64,000 bases of DNA from Slackia sp. ZJ119 (GCF_011039175.1 NZ_JAAKEN010000002.1:1-64000), one strand, 5' to 3'; positions 42,687-52,493 are shown, counted from the first letter of the stretch. A program made the numbers and translations. The notes: a model not told the origin generated them from the letters alone.

Positions 42687-45600
42687 CGTCCTTCGCTCCC
42701 TTCGGCTCAACAACCGCTCCCGGCTCCACCGTTTCCCCTGGAGCCACCACCGCGCCGGGCATCACGTAGGACCCCGCGCCCAACACGCACAGATCGCCCG
42801 GGCCGCCCACGCACGCCCCTTCGCCTACGACCACGTCTTCGGCCAGAATGGCGCGTTCGATCGTGGCGTTTTGCTCCACCTGCGAGCCCGACATGACCAC
42901 GCTGTCGGCCACAGACGCGCCAACGCCCACGTCGACGCCCTGGAACAGCACGCTGTGCACCACGTCGCCGTCGATGTCGCACCCCTCGGGCACCAGGCAC
43001 GTGTCAAGCCTGCTTCCTTCGCCGACGAGCGCGGCGGGCATGAACGGGTTGCGCGCGTAGATCTTCCACGCTTCGTCGGAAAGGTCCAGGCTGGGCTCTT
43101 CTTCCAGCAAGTCCATGTTGGCTTCCCACAGGCTGCCGACCGTGCCCACGTCGCGCCAGTAGCCTTCGAACTGATAGGCGAACAGCTTCTCGCCCGCGCC
43201 GAGCATGGCGGGAATGACGTTTTTGCCGAAGTCATGGCTGCTGTCGGAGTTTTCAGCGTCGGCCACCAGGTAGTAGCGAGCCTTGTCCCAGCTGAACACG
43301 TACACGCCCATGGACGCCAGATTGTTCGGCGGATTTTCCGGCTTCTCCACGAAGTCGGTGATGCGGCCGGTGTCGTCGGCGTCGAGGATGCCGAAGCGGC
43401 TGGCCTCTTCGATGGGCACCGGCATGACCGCGATGGTCGCGTCGGCGTCGTGGGCCTTGTGGAAGTCGATCATGCGGCTGTAGTCCATCTTGTATATGTG
43501 GTCGCCTGAAAGCACCACGAGGTATTCCGGCGCATAGCGATCGATGAAGTCGATGTTTTGGAACACCGCGTCAGCCGTTCCCGCGTACCATTCGCCCACG
43601 TCGCCCACGCGCGTGTACGGAGAGAGCACGTACACGCCGCCGGTCGGCGAATCGAGGTCCCACGGGGCGCCGGTGCCGATGTAGCTGTTCAGGGCGAAGG
43701 GCTCGTACTGGGTCAGCACGCCCACCACCCCGATGCCGGAATTGGAGCAGTTCGACAGCGGGAAATCGATGATGCGGTACTTCCCCCCGTACGGCACCGC
43801 GGGCTTTGCGCGAAAACGAGTCAGCACCCCCAATCGACTTCCTTGACCGCCAGCAAGAATCATGGCAACGCTCTCTTCGCGCTCTTTCATCTGTCGGATC
43901 CCCTTCCTCTTCTTGTACTCGAAATACACCGCCCCGAGCGGCGGCACGTCTACCCTGGCACGATAGGGCGAACCCTCGAAGGAGCCCCTTTCAGTATAGA
44001 TGACCCCGTTGCTCAGCTTTCCGGAACCGCCGAAGCGCACATCGTCGCTGTTGAGGGCCTCGACGAGCATGCCTTCTGCCGGCAAGCCTACGACCAGGCC
44101 TTTTATAGGATTCGGCGAGAAGTTGCAGCAGCACAGCACCGACGTCGCCGTGCAGTCGCCGTCTTCGGGAAGGTCCTCGGCGGACACGGCGTTGCGCAAG
44201 AAAGCGAGCGCGTTCTCGTCGCGGTTGTCGCGGTTGGCCCAGGCGAATCCCGCCGGGTCCATGTCGTCGAGCCACAGCGCCGCATGCGTGCGGTACACCT
44301 CGTTCAGCGCCGCGCTGAAGTCCTGCATCTGTTGGTGCGCGGGGAAGTCCAGCAGGTCCCAATCGAGCTGCGTCTGATAATTCCATTCGCTAAACTGGGC
44401 GAATTCCGACCCCATGAACGTCAGCTTCTTCCCCGGATGCGCAAACTGGTAGCCCATGAGCGCTCGCAGCGTGGAAAACTTCTGTTCGTAGGAGCCGAAC
44501 ATCTTGTCGATCATCGACTTCTTCCCGTACACCACCTCGTCGTGCGAGAACTCCAAGATGAACGCCTCACTGTAGGCGTAGTCCATCGAAAACGTCATCT
44601 TGTAGTGGTTGCCCGCGCGGAAGAAGGGGTCGGTCGCCACGTAGTCGAGCGTGTCGTGCATGAAGCCCATGTTCCACTTGAACGTGAAGCCCAGGCCGCC
44701 GACGTAAGGCGGCATCGTGACCATGGGGAAGGCGGTGGATTCCTCGGCGACGGTCGACACGCCGGGATAGGTGCCGAGCACCGCCGAGTTGAGCTTCTGG
44801 AAAAACGCCACGGCCTCCAAATTGATGTTGCCGCCGTCTTTGTTGGGAATCCATTCGGTGCGGCCGTAGTCGAGGTAGAGCATGGAGCTGACGGCGTCCA
44901 CGCGGATGCCGTCGATGTGATACAGGTCGAACAGGAACATGGCCGATGACACCAAGAAGCTGACTACCTGGGGTTTTCCGTAGTCGAACACGAGCGTGCC
45001 CCACTCGGCGTGCTCGCCTTTGCGCGGGTCGGCGTATTCGTAGAGGGGAGCGCCGTCGAAGGAGGCCAGCGCGAAGGCGTCGCGCGGGAAGTGCGCCGGC
45101 ACCCAGTCCATGATGACGCCGATGCCGTGCTCGTGCAGCGTGTCGACGAAGTACATGAAGTCCTGCGGCGTGCCGTAGCGCGAGGTGATGGCGTAATAGC
45201 CGGTGGTTTGATAGCCCCACGACGCCGGGAAGGGGTATTCCGTGAGCGGCATGGGCTCGACGTGGGTGTAGCCCATCTTGACGCAGTATTCGGCCAGCTC
45301 GTGGGCGACCGCGCGATAGTTGGGCAGCGCGTCGGGGTCGCCGTCGGGCAGACGCCACGATCCTAAGTGGAACTCGTAGACGGACAGGGGCTCTTTGTGC
45401 GGGTCGCCGGCGGCGCGGCGCTCCAAGTAGGCGCCGTCGTGCCAGTCATAGCCGCGCAGGTCCCACACCTTCGACGCCGTCGACAGCCCGTTTTCCGCAT
45501 GGAACGCGAACGGGTCGGCCTTCAGCCGGCTCTTCCCGTCCGGACCGACGATGCAGTATTTGTACAGGTCGCCGTCGTGCAGGCCCTCGACGATGCAGGC

Positions 45601-45831
45601 GTACACGCCGTTGTGCACGTGCACAAGCGGCGTGGCTTTCTCGTCCCAGTCGTTGAAGTCGCCGACAAGGGTCACGCTTTTCGCATGCGGCGCCCACACG
45701 GCGAAGATCCACGCATCCTCGCCTGCCTGCGGCAGCGGATGGCTGCCGAACGTGTAGTAGGCTCGTTGAGCGTCGCCCCTATCGAACAAATAGAGGTCTG
45801 TTTCCGAAAGAAACTGGCTGATAGGTTTCAT
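42679..45831 (-). CDS. glgBC: Fused 1,4-alpha-glucan branching enzyme (GlgB) and ADP-glucose pyrophosphorylase (GlgC)
   Basis: A 1,050-residue protein open across two complete enzymes. Residues 1-647 are GlgB: a CBM48 domain ([20 protein letters not shown]), then a GH13 barrel with [23 protein letters not shown] and [14 protein letters not shown]. From Met648 (ATG at 43890) residues are Glg[21 protein letters not shown], the site [37 protein letters not shown] and a beta-helix. A Shine-Dalgarno-like AGGAAGGGG at about 43900-43908 lies just before Met648, so separate GlgC might also be made. It is the first gene of the glycogen operon; upstream 45832-45900 must hold the promoter. Confidence 0.9.
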   Translation of the reverse strand: MKPISQFLSETDLYLFDRGDAQRAYYTFGSHPLPQAGEDAWIFAVWAPHAKSVTLVGDFNDWDEKATPLVHVHNGVYACIVEGLHDGDLYKYCIVGPDGKSRLKADPFAFHAENGLSTASKVWDLRGYDWHDGAYLERRAAGDPHKEPLSVYEFHLGSWRLPDGDPDALPNYRAVAHELAEYCVKMGYTHVEPMPLTEYPFPASWGYQTTGYYAITSRYGTPQDFMYFVDTLHEHGIGVIMDWVPAHFPRDAFALASFDGAPLYEYADPRKGEHAEWGTLVFDYGKPQVVSFLVSSAMFLFDLYHIDGIRVDAVSSMLYLDYGRTEWIPNKDGGNINLEAVAFFQKLNSAVLGTYPGVSTVAEESTAFPMVTMPPYVGGLGFTFKWNMGFMHDTLDYVATDPFFRAGNHYKMTFSMDYAYSEAFILEFSHDEVVYGKKSMIDKMFGSYEQKFSTLRALMGYQFAHPGKKLTFMGSEFAQFSEWNYQTQLDWDLLDFPAHQQMQDFSAALNEVYRTHAALWLDDMDPAGFAWANRDNRDENALAFLRNAVSAEDLPEDGDCTATSVLCCCNFSPNPIKGLVVGLPAEGMLVEALNSDDVRFGGSGKLSNGVIYTERGSFEGSPYRARVDVPPLGAVYFEYKKRKGIRQMKEREESVAMILAGGQGSRLGVLTRFRAKPAVPYGGKYRIIDFPLSNCSNSGIGVVGVLTQYEPFALNSYIGTGAPWDLDSPTGGVYVLSPYTRVGDVGEWYAGTADAVFQNIDFIDRYAPEYLVVLSGDHIYKMDYSRMIDFHKAHDADATIAVMPVPIEEASRFGILDADDTGRITDFVEKPENPPNNLASMGVYVFSWDKARYYLVADAENSDSSHDFGKNVIPAMLGAGEKLFAYQFEGYWRDVGTVGSLWEANMDLLEEEPSLDLSDEAWKIYARNPFMPAALVGEGSRLDTCLVPEGCDIDGDVVHSVLFQGVDVGVGASVADSVVMSGSQVEQNATIERAILAEDVVVGEGACVGGPGDLCVLGAGSYVMPGAVVAPGETVEPGAVVEPKGAKDDE

Positions 45832-45989
45832 AGGCCCACCCAGATAGAGATTTTGCGGATTACACTACTATAATCCAGCGTTCGCAATCAGCGCACCACG
45901 AATGTAAAAACGTTGCTAGCAAGTCATGCGAAAGGAGAGTGCAGGCGCGAAAAAGCGGCCGGAGCGAGCAGGGAGCGCCCGCGGCCGTA

Positions 45990-46115
45990 GGGCCGACCGC
46001 GGCGGCACACGCGCAGGGCCAGCTGCAGCAGCAGGGCCGACCGCGGCAGCACACGCAGCCGCAGCAGCCGGGCCGACCGCGGCGGCACGCGGCAACCGCA
46101 GCAGCAGCCGGGCCG
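45990..46115. repeat. GC-rich imperfect repeat downstream of the EamA gene
   Basis: Three copies of gggccgaccgcggc at about 45990, 46034 and 46070 in a run of gcagcagccgg-like sequence. It fills most of the gap between the glycogen operon start and the stop of the EamA transporter. No coding frame accepted in 45832-46116. Confidence 0.5.
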
Positions 46116-46116
46116 G

Positions 46117-47154
46117 TCAGCGCATCGAGACGCCGCTTTCCACGATGTCCTCGGACTCGGTGGTGGGACGAACGGGGTCGTCGACGCAGCCTGCGCCGGA
46201 CTCCTGCGGCGCATCGGAGGCCCCGGCCTTGGCCTTTCGCCCCTTCTGCGCCATGCGCTGCGGGAAGTATTCGCTGATCACGATGCCGGCGAAAATAAGC
46301 ACGAACCCCGCGAACAGGCTGGCCGTCAGCGACTCGCCCAGAAACAGGATGGAAAACGTCACCCCGAAGACCGACTCGGTCGCCAAAAACAGCGACGCCG
46401 GCGCCGGCGGCACCTTCGCGACGGCCAGGTTCTGCAGCAGCAACGCGATGCACGACGCGAACACCGCCAGATACCCCAGGCTGATCCAGGTGTCGGGCGA
46501 CAGCGCGGCCCAGTCCGGCCACGGCTCCGTCACGCCACCGACCGCAAAGCCCAGCGCCCCCGACACGAGAAACTGCACCACCGTGAGCACAGTCATGTCG
46601 CGGCCGGGCGCGTATTTCGCCGTGAACAGCACATGAAAGCTGAGAAACACCGCCGACAGCAGCGTGACGAGGTCGCCGAAGCGCAGGGAAAACCCGCTGG
46701 CGCCCGTGTACGCCACGCATCCCACGCCGGCGATGCACACGAGCGCCGCCGCCACGTTGTAGCGCGTCGGCCGCACGCCGACCATCGCCCAGCCGAGGAA
46801 GGGAATGATGACGCAGTACAGCGTGGTCAGAAAAGCGCTGTTCGACGCGGTGGTGTCGGCAAGGCCGGTCGAATTGGCCCAGTACGACAAGAACACGAAC
46901 AGGCCCAGCACCGCGCCGGCCTTCACGTGGCCCGCGTCAAGCGTGCTGCGGACGCGCCGCCAGGAAACGACGCCCAGCAGAAGGCCGGCCGCCGTGAAGC
47001 GCACGCCCACGAGCAGCGTGGGCGGAAACTCGTCCACGGTCGACTTGATGACCACCGTGCCCATGCCCCAAATGGCAGCGGCAAGCAGCAGCATCAGTTT
47101 GTAGCCCCACAGCGTCGTGCGCGAGCGTTCGGTATGTTGGCTGGCAGCAAGCAT
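46117..47154 (-). CDS. EamA/DMT family transporter
   Basis: A 346-residue membrane protein with about ten hydrophobic segments in two EamA repeats (LWGYKLMLLLAAAIWGMGTVVIK for the first; GDLVTLLSAVFLSFHVLFTAKYA for the second half; GVTFSILFLGESLTASLFAG). Members export amino acids, metabolites or drugs; the substrate is not evident. The start is uncertain: ATG at 47154 gives the conventional short N-terminus but has no clear ribosome site, and a TTG at 47214 is possible. The C-terminus is an acidic, hydrophilic tail. It stands alone. Confidence 0.85.
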   Translation of the reverse strand: MLAASQHTERSRTTLWGYKLMLLLAAAIWGMGTVVIKSTVDEFPPTLLVGVRFTAAGLLLGVVSWRRVRSTLDAGHVKAGAVLGLFVFLSYWANSTGLADTTASNSAFLTTLYCVIIPFLGWAMVGVRPTRYNVAAALVCIAGVGCVAYTGASGFSLRFGDLVTLLSAVFLSFHVLFTAKYAPGRDMTVLTVVQFLVSGALGFAVGGVTEPWPDWAALSPDTWISLGYLAVFASCIALLLQNLAVAKVPPAPASLFLATESVFGVTFSILFLGESLTASLFAGFVLIFAGIVISEYFPQRMAQKGRKAKAGASDAPQESGAGCVDDPVRPTTESEDIVESGVSMR

Positions 47155-47280
47155 GCGGGAGATTCTATCATGTGCAACCGCACAAAAACCGAGGCTCAAA
47201 CGAAATGAAGACAACCGATGAAACCGCGCGACCAGACAAGCCGCTGACTTCAGGGCTCGGCTTCGACGCCTCTTAGGCAG

Positions 47281-47298
47281 CCCGGCGCAGACGCCGGG
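47281..47298 (-). terminator. Short hairpin downstream of the large unknown gene
   Basis: cccggcg at 47281-47287 pairs with 47292-47298 over a 4-base loop, 13 bases past the stop at 47311. It is GC-only with no T-run, so its function is doubtful. Confidence 0.3.
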
Positions 47299-47310
47299 GT
47301 GCCCGACGCG

Positions 47311-49251
47311 CTACCTGAGGCGTGCGACGGCGTCTTCGTTGCTCCATCCCGCAAGGCTCCAGCTCGGAAGCGTGTTGACCATGTTCACGACCAAATCCCA
47401 CAGCTCTTTGAAGTCGCGCTCGTGCAGGCGCAGCCCCGTGGCTTCAAGCGCGTCGATGACGTCTTGCGGGCTGTAGCAGCCGACCGCCATGACCACCAGC
47501 TCCGACACGACGTCGTCGGCGAACGCCAGCTCGCGGTCTTCGCCGTCGGGCACGTGGGCGTCGAGGAACGCCAGCACCGCCTGCGAGGCCGGCTGCTGGA
47601 AAAGCCACTCGAACATGCTGGTTTCGTTCAGCATGTCGGCGGTCAGCGGGCGCGGCTCGAAATGCTCTCGCGCAAAGCGGTACAGCTCGACCATGCTCTC
47701 TTCGGTCACCCCTTCGTACAAATCGCGTGCGACGCCGTACCACGTGCCGTCGAAGCGGAAGCAGCGGAATTCCGACAGGTCGTCTTCGGACTGGTAGCGC
47801 AGCTCGTCGGCGAAAGCGTCAAAAGGAATCGCCGTGCCCTTCCACGCGCAGTACGTTGCGTACAGCACTTCGAAGGTCTCGATGCCGCGCAGCTGCACGA
47901 GCGCCTCGACCACCTTGTTCATCTCTTCGAAAAGCATGACCTCAACGATCAGGTTATCCCAGTCCACCTGGGAAAGCGCCTCCATCAGGTCCGTCGGCAC
48001 GATGCGCTTGACGCCTTCGTCCGTCTTCACGAAAAAGGACAGCGGCGCAATCGGCAGCGCGGATGCGCCCTCGTCCGAACCTGCCGAAACGGGCATCTCG
48101 CCGCCGGCCTCGACCTGGGCGCGGAGCGACTTCAGCTCCCTTGCGGTCAACGTTTCCAGCAGCGCGTCGAACGTCGCCGGATCGTCCAGCAGCAGGCCGG
48201 CAATGGCGTCCGCCAGCTGTTTTTTGTTCGCCCGCGAAAGCTTCCGCAGGCCGAAGCTGTCCGCCATGTACAGCAAGTCGTCTTTTTTGCTCGCAAGCAG
48301 AAACGATCGCAGCGTGCGGTCGGGCGGATCTTTGACGGCCGATTCAGAGAAGAAGTCGACGAGCAGCGACCTGAACGACGCGCCGCCCATCGTCAGCTCA
48401 TCAACCCGGCGATCGCGCTCTTCGCCAGACAGCCCCGCCAGCGCACAGGGATGGGTCTGCGCCGGCTCGCCGTCGGGGATGATCATCGGCGCCGCATAGG
48501 GCAAGACGTTGTCGGCGGTGGCGACCTGCGGTTCGTCGGAGGCCGAAGAGCCGCCGAGGACAGACGCGCCTTCAAGCCCCTCGCGACCCGCAAGCCCGCC
48601 AAACTCGTTCGCCTCGCTTGCCTTGCGAACGTTTTCCCAGTTGGGAAGCTCGTCTACCACCAAGTCGCTCGATGCGACGCGCTTCGACGCCTCCATGAGG
48701 CCGCGAGCCGTTGCGATGACGCCGCCGTCGGCCTGCACGCGACGCGCCATGAGCAACGCTTCGTCGTACCGCTCGTCGTCAACGGGCAGCGGCGGCATGA
48801 ACAGGTCTTTCGCAAACACGATGGAGCCTTCGAAAGGAAGCAGCGTCGTGAAGGCGAACGCCTGGTCGTCGCGGGTGACCTGCTCGTCGATCTGCGTGGC
48901 CAGGCCGCGCACTTCAAAGACGATGTCGTCCAGCAAAAACAGCGAGACGTGCTGCGGCATCAGCACGATGTGGAACAGCCCCGGCAGCGCGTGCTTCCAT
49001 TCCCGCACGGCATCAAGCTCGCGCGGACTGAGATCGGCGGGATTTTCCTCGACGAACGCGTCGACAAGGCTCGAATCCGTCCAGATGCGGAACATGCCGT
49101 CGATCTTCTCGAACACAGAGACGATCTCGGAAGACGCAGTCTCGAACAGGGACGCGTCGAACGCCGAGGGGGCGGCCCGCACCTCCGCGAACGCCATGAA
49201 CGCATCGTACAAGCGGCAGAACCGACGCAATTGGGAAGAGGAAAGCTTCAT
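47311..49251 (-). CDS. Large unidentified cytosolic protein with SAP/Rho-N-like segment
   Basis: A 646-residue protein that I do not recognise. It has no signal peptide or membrane segment. It is rich in Asp, Glu, Leu and Phe. The N-terminal third is helical (LRRFCRLYDAFMAFAEV). A segment at about residues 330-375 (SKKDDLLYMADSFGLRKLSRANKKQLADAI) has the helix-extension-helix pattern of SAP/Rho N-terminal domains, which often bind nucleic acid. A second helical region follows to the end. GAAAGG lies 8 bases before the ATG at 49251, which fixes the start; a longer frame to 49461 lacks one. A lineage-specific hypothetical protein is the best call. Confidence 0.75.
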   Translation of the reverse strand: MKLSSSQLRRFCRLYDAFMAFAEVRAAPSAFDASLFETASSEIVSVFEKIDGMFRIWTDSSLVDAFVEENPADLSPRELDAVREWKHALPGLFHIVLMPQHVSLFLLDDIVFEVRGLATQIDEQVTRDDQAFAFTTLLPFEGSIVFAKDLFMPPLPVDDERYDEALLMARRVQADGGVIATARGLMEASKRVASSDLVVDELPNWENVRKASEANEFGGLAGREGLEGASVLGGSSASDEPQVATADNVLPYAAPMIIPDGEPAQTHPCALAGLSGEERDRRVDELTMGGASFRSLLVDFFSESAVKDPPDRTLRSFLLASKKDDLLYMADSFGLRKLSRANKKQLADAIAGLLLDDPATFDALLETLTARELKSLRAQVEAGGEMPVSAGSDEGASALPIAPLSFFVKTDEGVKRIVPTDLMEALSQVDWDNLIVEVMLFEEMNKVVEALVQLRGIETFEVLYATYCAWKGTAIPFDAFADELRYQSEDDLSEFRCFRFDGTWYGVARDLYEGVTEESMVELYRFAREHFEPRPLTADMLNETSMFEWLFQQPASQAVLAFLDAHVPDGEDRELAFADDVVSELVVMAVGCYSPQDVIDALEATGLRLHERDFKELWDLVVNMVNTLPSWSLAGWSNEDAVARLR

Positions 49252-49494
49252 GGTCGCAGCCTTTCGTCTCGGCAGGTTTCGCACTGTCCAGTATGGCACA
49301 ACAGCCGCGCCAAAGGCGGCCGAAGCGGGCGCTTTGCCCGAAACATCACGGCGAACCAGGCCGAACGCAAAGGAGCGGCGGGGCGGGAGCGACGTCTTTC
49401 GGTTTCCGAAGCGCTCGTCCGTCAACGGACACAGACGCCCCCTCCCCGCTCGTCCTTTCATGACAGCCGCAACGGCTCCCTGCGTGGCGGCGCG

Positions 49495-49887
49495 TCACAG
49501 GCCGCAAGCCGGGCCCTCGGCCACGGCAATTCCGCAGGCGTACTCCCCCTCATGGGTCGCTGAAACGTGGACGGACTCGATGCCGTGCGCGTCCAGAAAA
49601 GCTGAAAACGACGGGTTGCCAGCGACGAAGGGCGCACCGGCCGCAGTGTGAAGCACCTCGACGTCCTTCGTGTCGAACACGTCTTTGCCCGCTGTGGGAG
49701 CAAGCGCCTTGGTCACCGCCTCCTTCAGGGCGAGCATGACCGCGAAATGTTCCTCGGCCTTGCCGCGGGACCGGGCGTAGCTCCTTTCGCGCTGCGTGAA
49801 AGCGTAGCGCTCGAAGACGGGGTCCTCGTCGATCATGCCTTTGGTTTCGGGAATGCTCACCAGATCGACCCCTACGCCCTTGATCAC
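49495..49887 (-). CDS. acpS: Holo-acyl carrier protein synthase
   Basis: A 130-residue phosphopantetheinyl transferase that converts apo- to holo-ACP using coenzyme A. Family motifs are IKGVGVDLVSIPE at the N-terminus (metal-binding Asp) and FAVMLALKEAVTKAL (Lys-Glu-Ala). The GTG start at 49887 was chosen because AAAGGGGG lies just upstream and the typical AcpS N-terminus begins there. It diverges from the operon that contains an acyl carrier protein gene (51206-51454), so it may load that carrier; it is also the likely housekeeping enzyme if no other is present. 49252-49494 holds no further gene. Confidence 0.9.
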   Translation of the reverse strand: MIKGVGVDLVSIPETKGMIDEDPVFERYAFTQRERSYARSRGKAEEHFAVMLALKEAVTKALAPTAGKDVFDTKDVEVLHTAAGAPFVAGNPSFSAFLDAHGIESVHVSATHEGEYACGIAVAEGPACGL

Positions 49888-49972
49888 GAAAGCCCCCTTT
49901 TCCGCCCGACAGACGCCCCTTCCCATTGTACCGGCAACGCTTCGCGCCGTCATCAAGGCCGCCCCAGGGTAT

Positions 49973-49995
49973 TACCCGGGGTGCTTGCACGGGTA
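49973..49995. promoter_or_regulatory. Inverted repeat upstream of the esterase-ACP-kinase operon
   Basis: TACCCG at 49973-49978 and CGGGTA at 49990-49995, spaced by 11 bases, about 72 bases upstream of the esterase start in the acpS-esterase divergent gap. It is a candidate binding site for a dimeric regulator such as the NarL-type response regulator encoded at 55026. Confidence 0.35.
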
Positions 49996-50066
49996 GGTAT
50001 CGTTTCGGTTTCTTGGCGGTTTTCCTACCATGGAGGTTACCGAGATGCGAACCGAAAGGAGCAGCA

Positions 50067-51137
50067 ATGGCAAGCGATTTCTATCAGTATGACGACCGCC
50101 GCGACCCGAAGTGGGGCCTGCCCGGGGATGTGCGGGAAAACTGGAACAATCCGACGATCGCCACCTTTTTCGCAGACATCATGACGCCTGGCCTGAGCCA
50201 AGACGAGATCGACATGGGCCGCGCCATGTTCGAAGGCGCGTTCGAGTCCATGCTCTCCGGCATGACGATGCCGCCCGAGCTCGAGGCGGCAGGCGAGTGG
50301 GCGGAATACTGGGCGCCGGGCTGCGTCGAAGAGCCCGATGCGCCCGAGCTGCGCCTGCACGTCCGCCTTCCCAAGGGCGAGGGCGAGGGCAGGCGTCCCT
50401 GCATCATGTACTACTTCGCAGCCGGCATGGGCGGAAAGCCCGACTACTTCGATACCGAGATCGCCCAGTACAGCGCCGACCTCGGCGCCGTCGTCATCGC
50501 GCCGCAGTATCGCGCCCATCCCGAAGTCAAGCAGCCGGCGCAGCTCAACGACCTGCACGCCGCCTACCAGTGGGCCATCGACCACGCCGACGAGCTCAAC
50601 ATCGATCCCGACTGCATCGTGTTGTCCGGCTACAGCATCGGCGCGATGATGGCGCTCGGGCTGGCCTTCCGCCTGAAGAAGTACGGTATCACGCCGCGCG
50701 GCCTGTCCATCGTGGCGCCTCCGGTCGACGACATGGCGAACGGCCCCAGCTCCCGCATCAGCTTCGCCAGCGAAAACCTGGGCTGCGAAGAGCGCGTCAT
50801 CACGTGGCACAGCTTCTTCGGCGCGATAAACGTGGCACGCCCCGCCGTTCCCCCGGAGATCGTTCCCAACCACTGCACCGTCGACGACCTGCGCGGATTC
50901 CCGCCGGTGTTCATGCACATCATGGAAAGCGATCCCAACCGCGACGAGGACATCGAGTTCTGCAGCAAGCTTCTGGCGGCGGGCGTGATGACCGGCATGC
51001 ACCTGTGGCCGGGAACCAACCACGCGACGTTCTACAGCGGACCGATGTATGGGCTGAAGGCCAAGTTCTATGCGGAAGTGGAAAACGACATCAAGACCTT
51101 GATCGAGAACGACTGCCGTCGTCCCTGGTCGGCATAG
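50067..51137 (+). CDS. Alpha/beta hydrolase (acetyl-esterase/HSL-like)
   Basis: A 356-residue alpha/beta hydrolase of the abhydrolase_3 type. The nucleophile elbow is LSGYSIGAMMALG (GxSxG) and the acid and base are likely in VFMHIMESDPNRDEDIEF and GTNHATFYSG. The usual HGG oxyanion motif is replaced by FAAGMGGK. It lacks a signal peptide, so it acts in the cytosol. It is the first gene of a plus-strand series with ACP, phosphotransacylase, butyrate kinase and MFS genes, so it probably releases or transfers an acyl group. GAAAGGAG lies 6 bases before the ATG. The substrate cannot be named from sequence. Confidence 0.85.
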   Translation: MASDFYQYDDRRDPKWGLPGDVRENWNNPTIATFFADIMTPGLSQDEIDMGRAMFEGAFESMLSGMTMPPELEAAGEWAEYWAPGCVEEPDAPELRLHVRLPKGEGEGRRPCIMYYFAAGMGGKPDYFDTEIAQYSADLGAVVIAPQYRAHPEVKQPAQLNDLHAAYQWAIDHADELNIDPDCIVLSGYSIGAMMALGLAFRLKKYGITPRGLSIVAPPVDDMANGPSSRISFASENLGCEERVITWHSFFGAINVARPAVPPEIVPNHCTVDDLRGFPPVFMHIMESDPNRDEDIEFCSKLLAAGVMTGMHLWPGTNHATFYSGPMYGLKAKFYAEVENDIKTLIENDCRRPWSA

Positions 51138-51205
51138 ATTTGTTTGAGCGCTGCGGCCGCGAGATCGGCCGCAGCATTTCGTTTCATCTCTTGAAAGGAA
51201 GCACC

Positions 51206-51454
51206 ATGGCATTCACCAACGAGGAAATCACCGACATCCTGCTCGAGGCCGTCGGCAAGGCGATCAAGCGCGATCCCGCGACGCTTTCGCCCGACATGCG
51301 CTGGGTGGAGGATCTCAACTTCAAAAGCGTGCAGGGCATGAAGGTCTGCGGGCTTCTCAACTACAAGTTGAAGGTCACCGTTCCGCTGTCCGCGCTCATC
51401 GAGTGCGCGACGCTCCAGGACGCCGTCGACATGCTGGCCGGGATGGTGGAGTAG
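51206..51454 (+). CDS. Acyl carrier protein-like protein
   Basis: An 82-residue protein with the ACP fold (ITDILLEAVGKAIKRDPATL; WVEDLNFKSVQGMKVCGLLN). The phosphopantetheine serine is expected in NFKSVQG, where the normal Asp-Ser-Leu motif is replaced by Lys-Ser-Val; this is a divergent carrier, not the fatty-acid AcpP. The start is fixed by GAAAGGAAG just before ATG 51206. It sits 68 bases after the esterase and 53 before the phosphotransacylase gene, so an acyl group could be carried on it between these two enzymes. AcpS is encoded divergently nearby. Confidence 0.8.
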   Translation: MAFTNEEITDILLEAVGKAIKRDPATLSPDMRWVEDLNFKSVQGMKVCGLLNYKLKVTVPLSALIECATLQDAVDMLAGMVE

Positions 51455-51507
51455 GCGCCGCAGATCGGTTCCCACTGCGAGACAAACCAGGTTGAAAGGA
51501 AGAGGCA

Positions 51508-52482
51508 ATGGCCGATTTGAAGCAGATATTCGTCGATCGCGCACGTCAGAAGTGCCCGGTCGTCATTTTCCCCGAGGCTGAGAACGAGATCATCGCGAAG
51601 GCCGCCGTCGAAGCGGGCGCACAGGGCATTTGCAAGCCCGTCTTGGTCGGCGACGAGGGCGCCGTCAAGGGCTTTGTGGGCGAGGCGGACGTGACGATCC
51701 TCGACATCGACGCCCGCCCAGAACTGGTGAACGAGCTGGCTGAAGAATACGCCCGCCGCGAGGACTTCCCGGTCGAGGTCGCGGCCGATATGTTGAGCAA
51801 CAAGATCAACTATGCGAGCATGTACGTCGGCGCAGGCAAGGCCGATGCCATCGTCGCCGGCTACACCTGTGCGACGGCAGATGCCGTCTTGGCTGCTCAG
51901 GAGTTCATCGGCCTGGATGCCGACGCGGCCATGCCGAACGCCTACGTCATCGTGGAGCCCGACAACTTCACGGGCGGCGAGGACGGCATGCTCGTCTACG
52001 CCGACCCCGTCATGGTCGTCCAGCCCTCGAGCGAGGAACTGGCATCCATCGCCTTGAACACGGCCTCAAGCGTCGAGAAGCTGCTCGGATGGGAGCCTCG
52101 CGTCGCCTGCTTGTCGTTCAGCACCAAGGGCAGCGGCGGGCATCCAGACGCCGAGAAGGTGCGCCGCGCGGTGGAGATCGCCCGCGAAGCACGCCCCGGG
52201 CTGCTCATCGACGGCGAGCTGCAGCTTGATTCCGCCATCATCCCCCGCGTGAGCGAGAAGAAGATCAAGGGCGAAAACGTGCTCAAGGGAACAGCGAACA
52301 TCCTGGTCTTCCCCGACTGCGACGCGGGCAACATCACCGTCAAGGCGACCACGCTTTTCGCCAACGGCGGCGGCACCTTCGCCATCATGTGCGGCTTCGC
52401 CAAGCCGGTCGGCGAGCTTTCCCGCAACTCCGACATCGACGGCATCGTCTTTTCCACCGCAGCGACCGCTGCCCAGTGCTAA
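51508..52482 (+). CDS. ptb: Phosphate acyltransferase (Pta/Ptb family)
   Basis: A 324-residue PTA_PTB enzyme that exchanges phosphate for CoA (or another carrier) on an acyl group to give an acyl phosphate. It starts MADLKQIFVDRARQKCPVVIFPEAEN and has the signature region RVACLSFSTKGSGGHPDAEK and NILVFPDCDAGNITVKA. The strong features are those of Pta, while the partner gene is a butyrate-type kinase, so the gene symbol is tentative and acyl-chain specificity is open. GAAAGGAAGAGG precedes the ATG. It ends 11 bases before buk, so both are translated together. Confidence 0.88.
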   Translation: MADLKQIFVDRARQKCPVVIFPEAENEIIAKAAVEAGAQGICKPVLVGDEGAVKGFVGEADVTILDIDARPELVNELAEEYARREDFPVEVAADMLSNKINYASMYVGAGKADAIVAGYTCATADAVLAAQEFIGLDADAAMPNAYVIVEPDNFTGGEDGMLVYADPVMVVQPSSEELASIALNTASSVEKLLGWEPRVACLSFSTKGSGGHPDAEKVRRAVEIAREARPGLLIDGELQLDSAIIPRVSEKKIKGENVLKGTANILVFPDCDAGNITVKATTLFANGGGTFAIMCGFAKPVGELSRNSDIDGIVFSTAATAAQC

Positions 52483-52493
52483 GGAGGCGGGCT

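Noticed and set aside
45926-46636. Plus-strand frames over the EamA gene 3' end
   Set aside because: Shadow of the transporter and GC-rich repeats with no motif.
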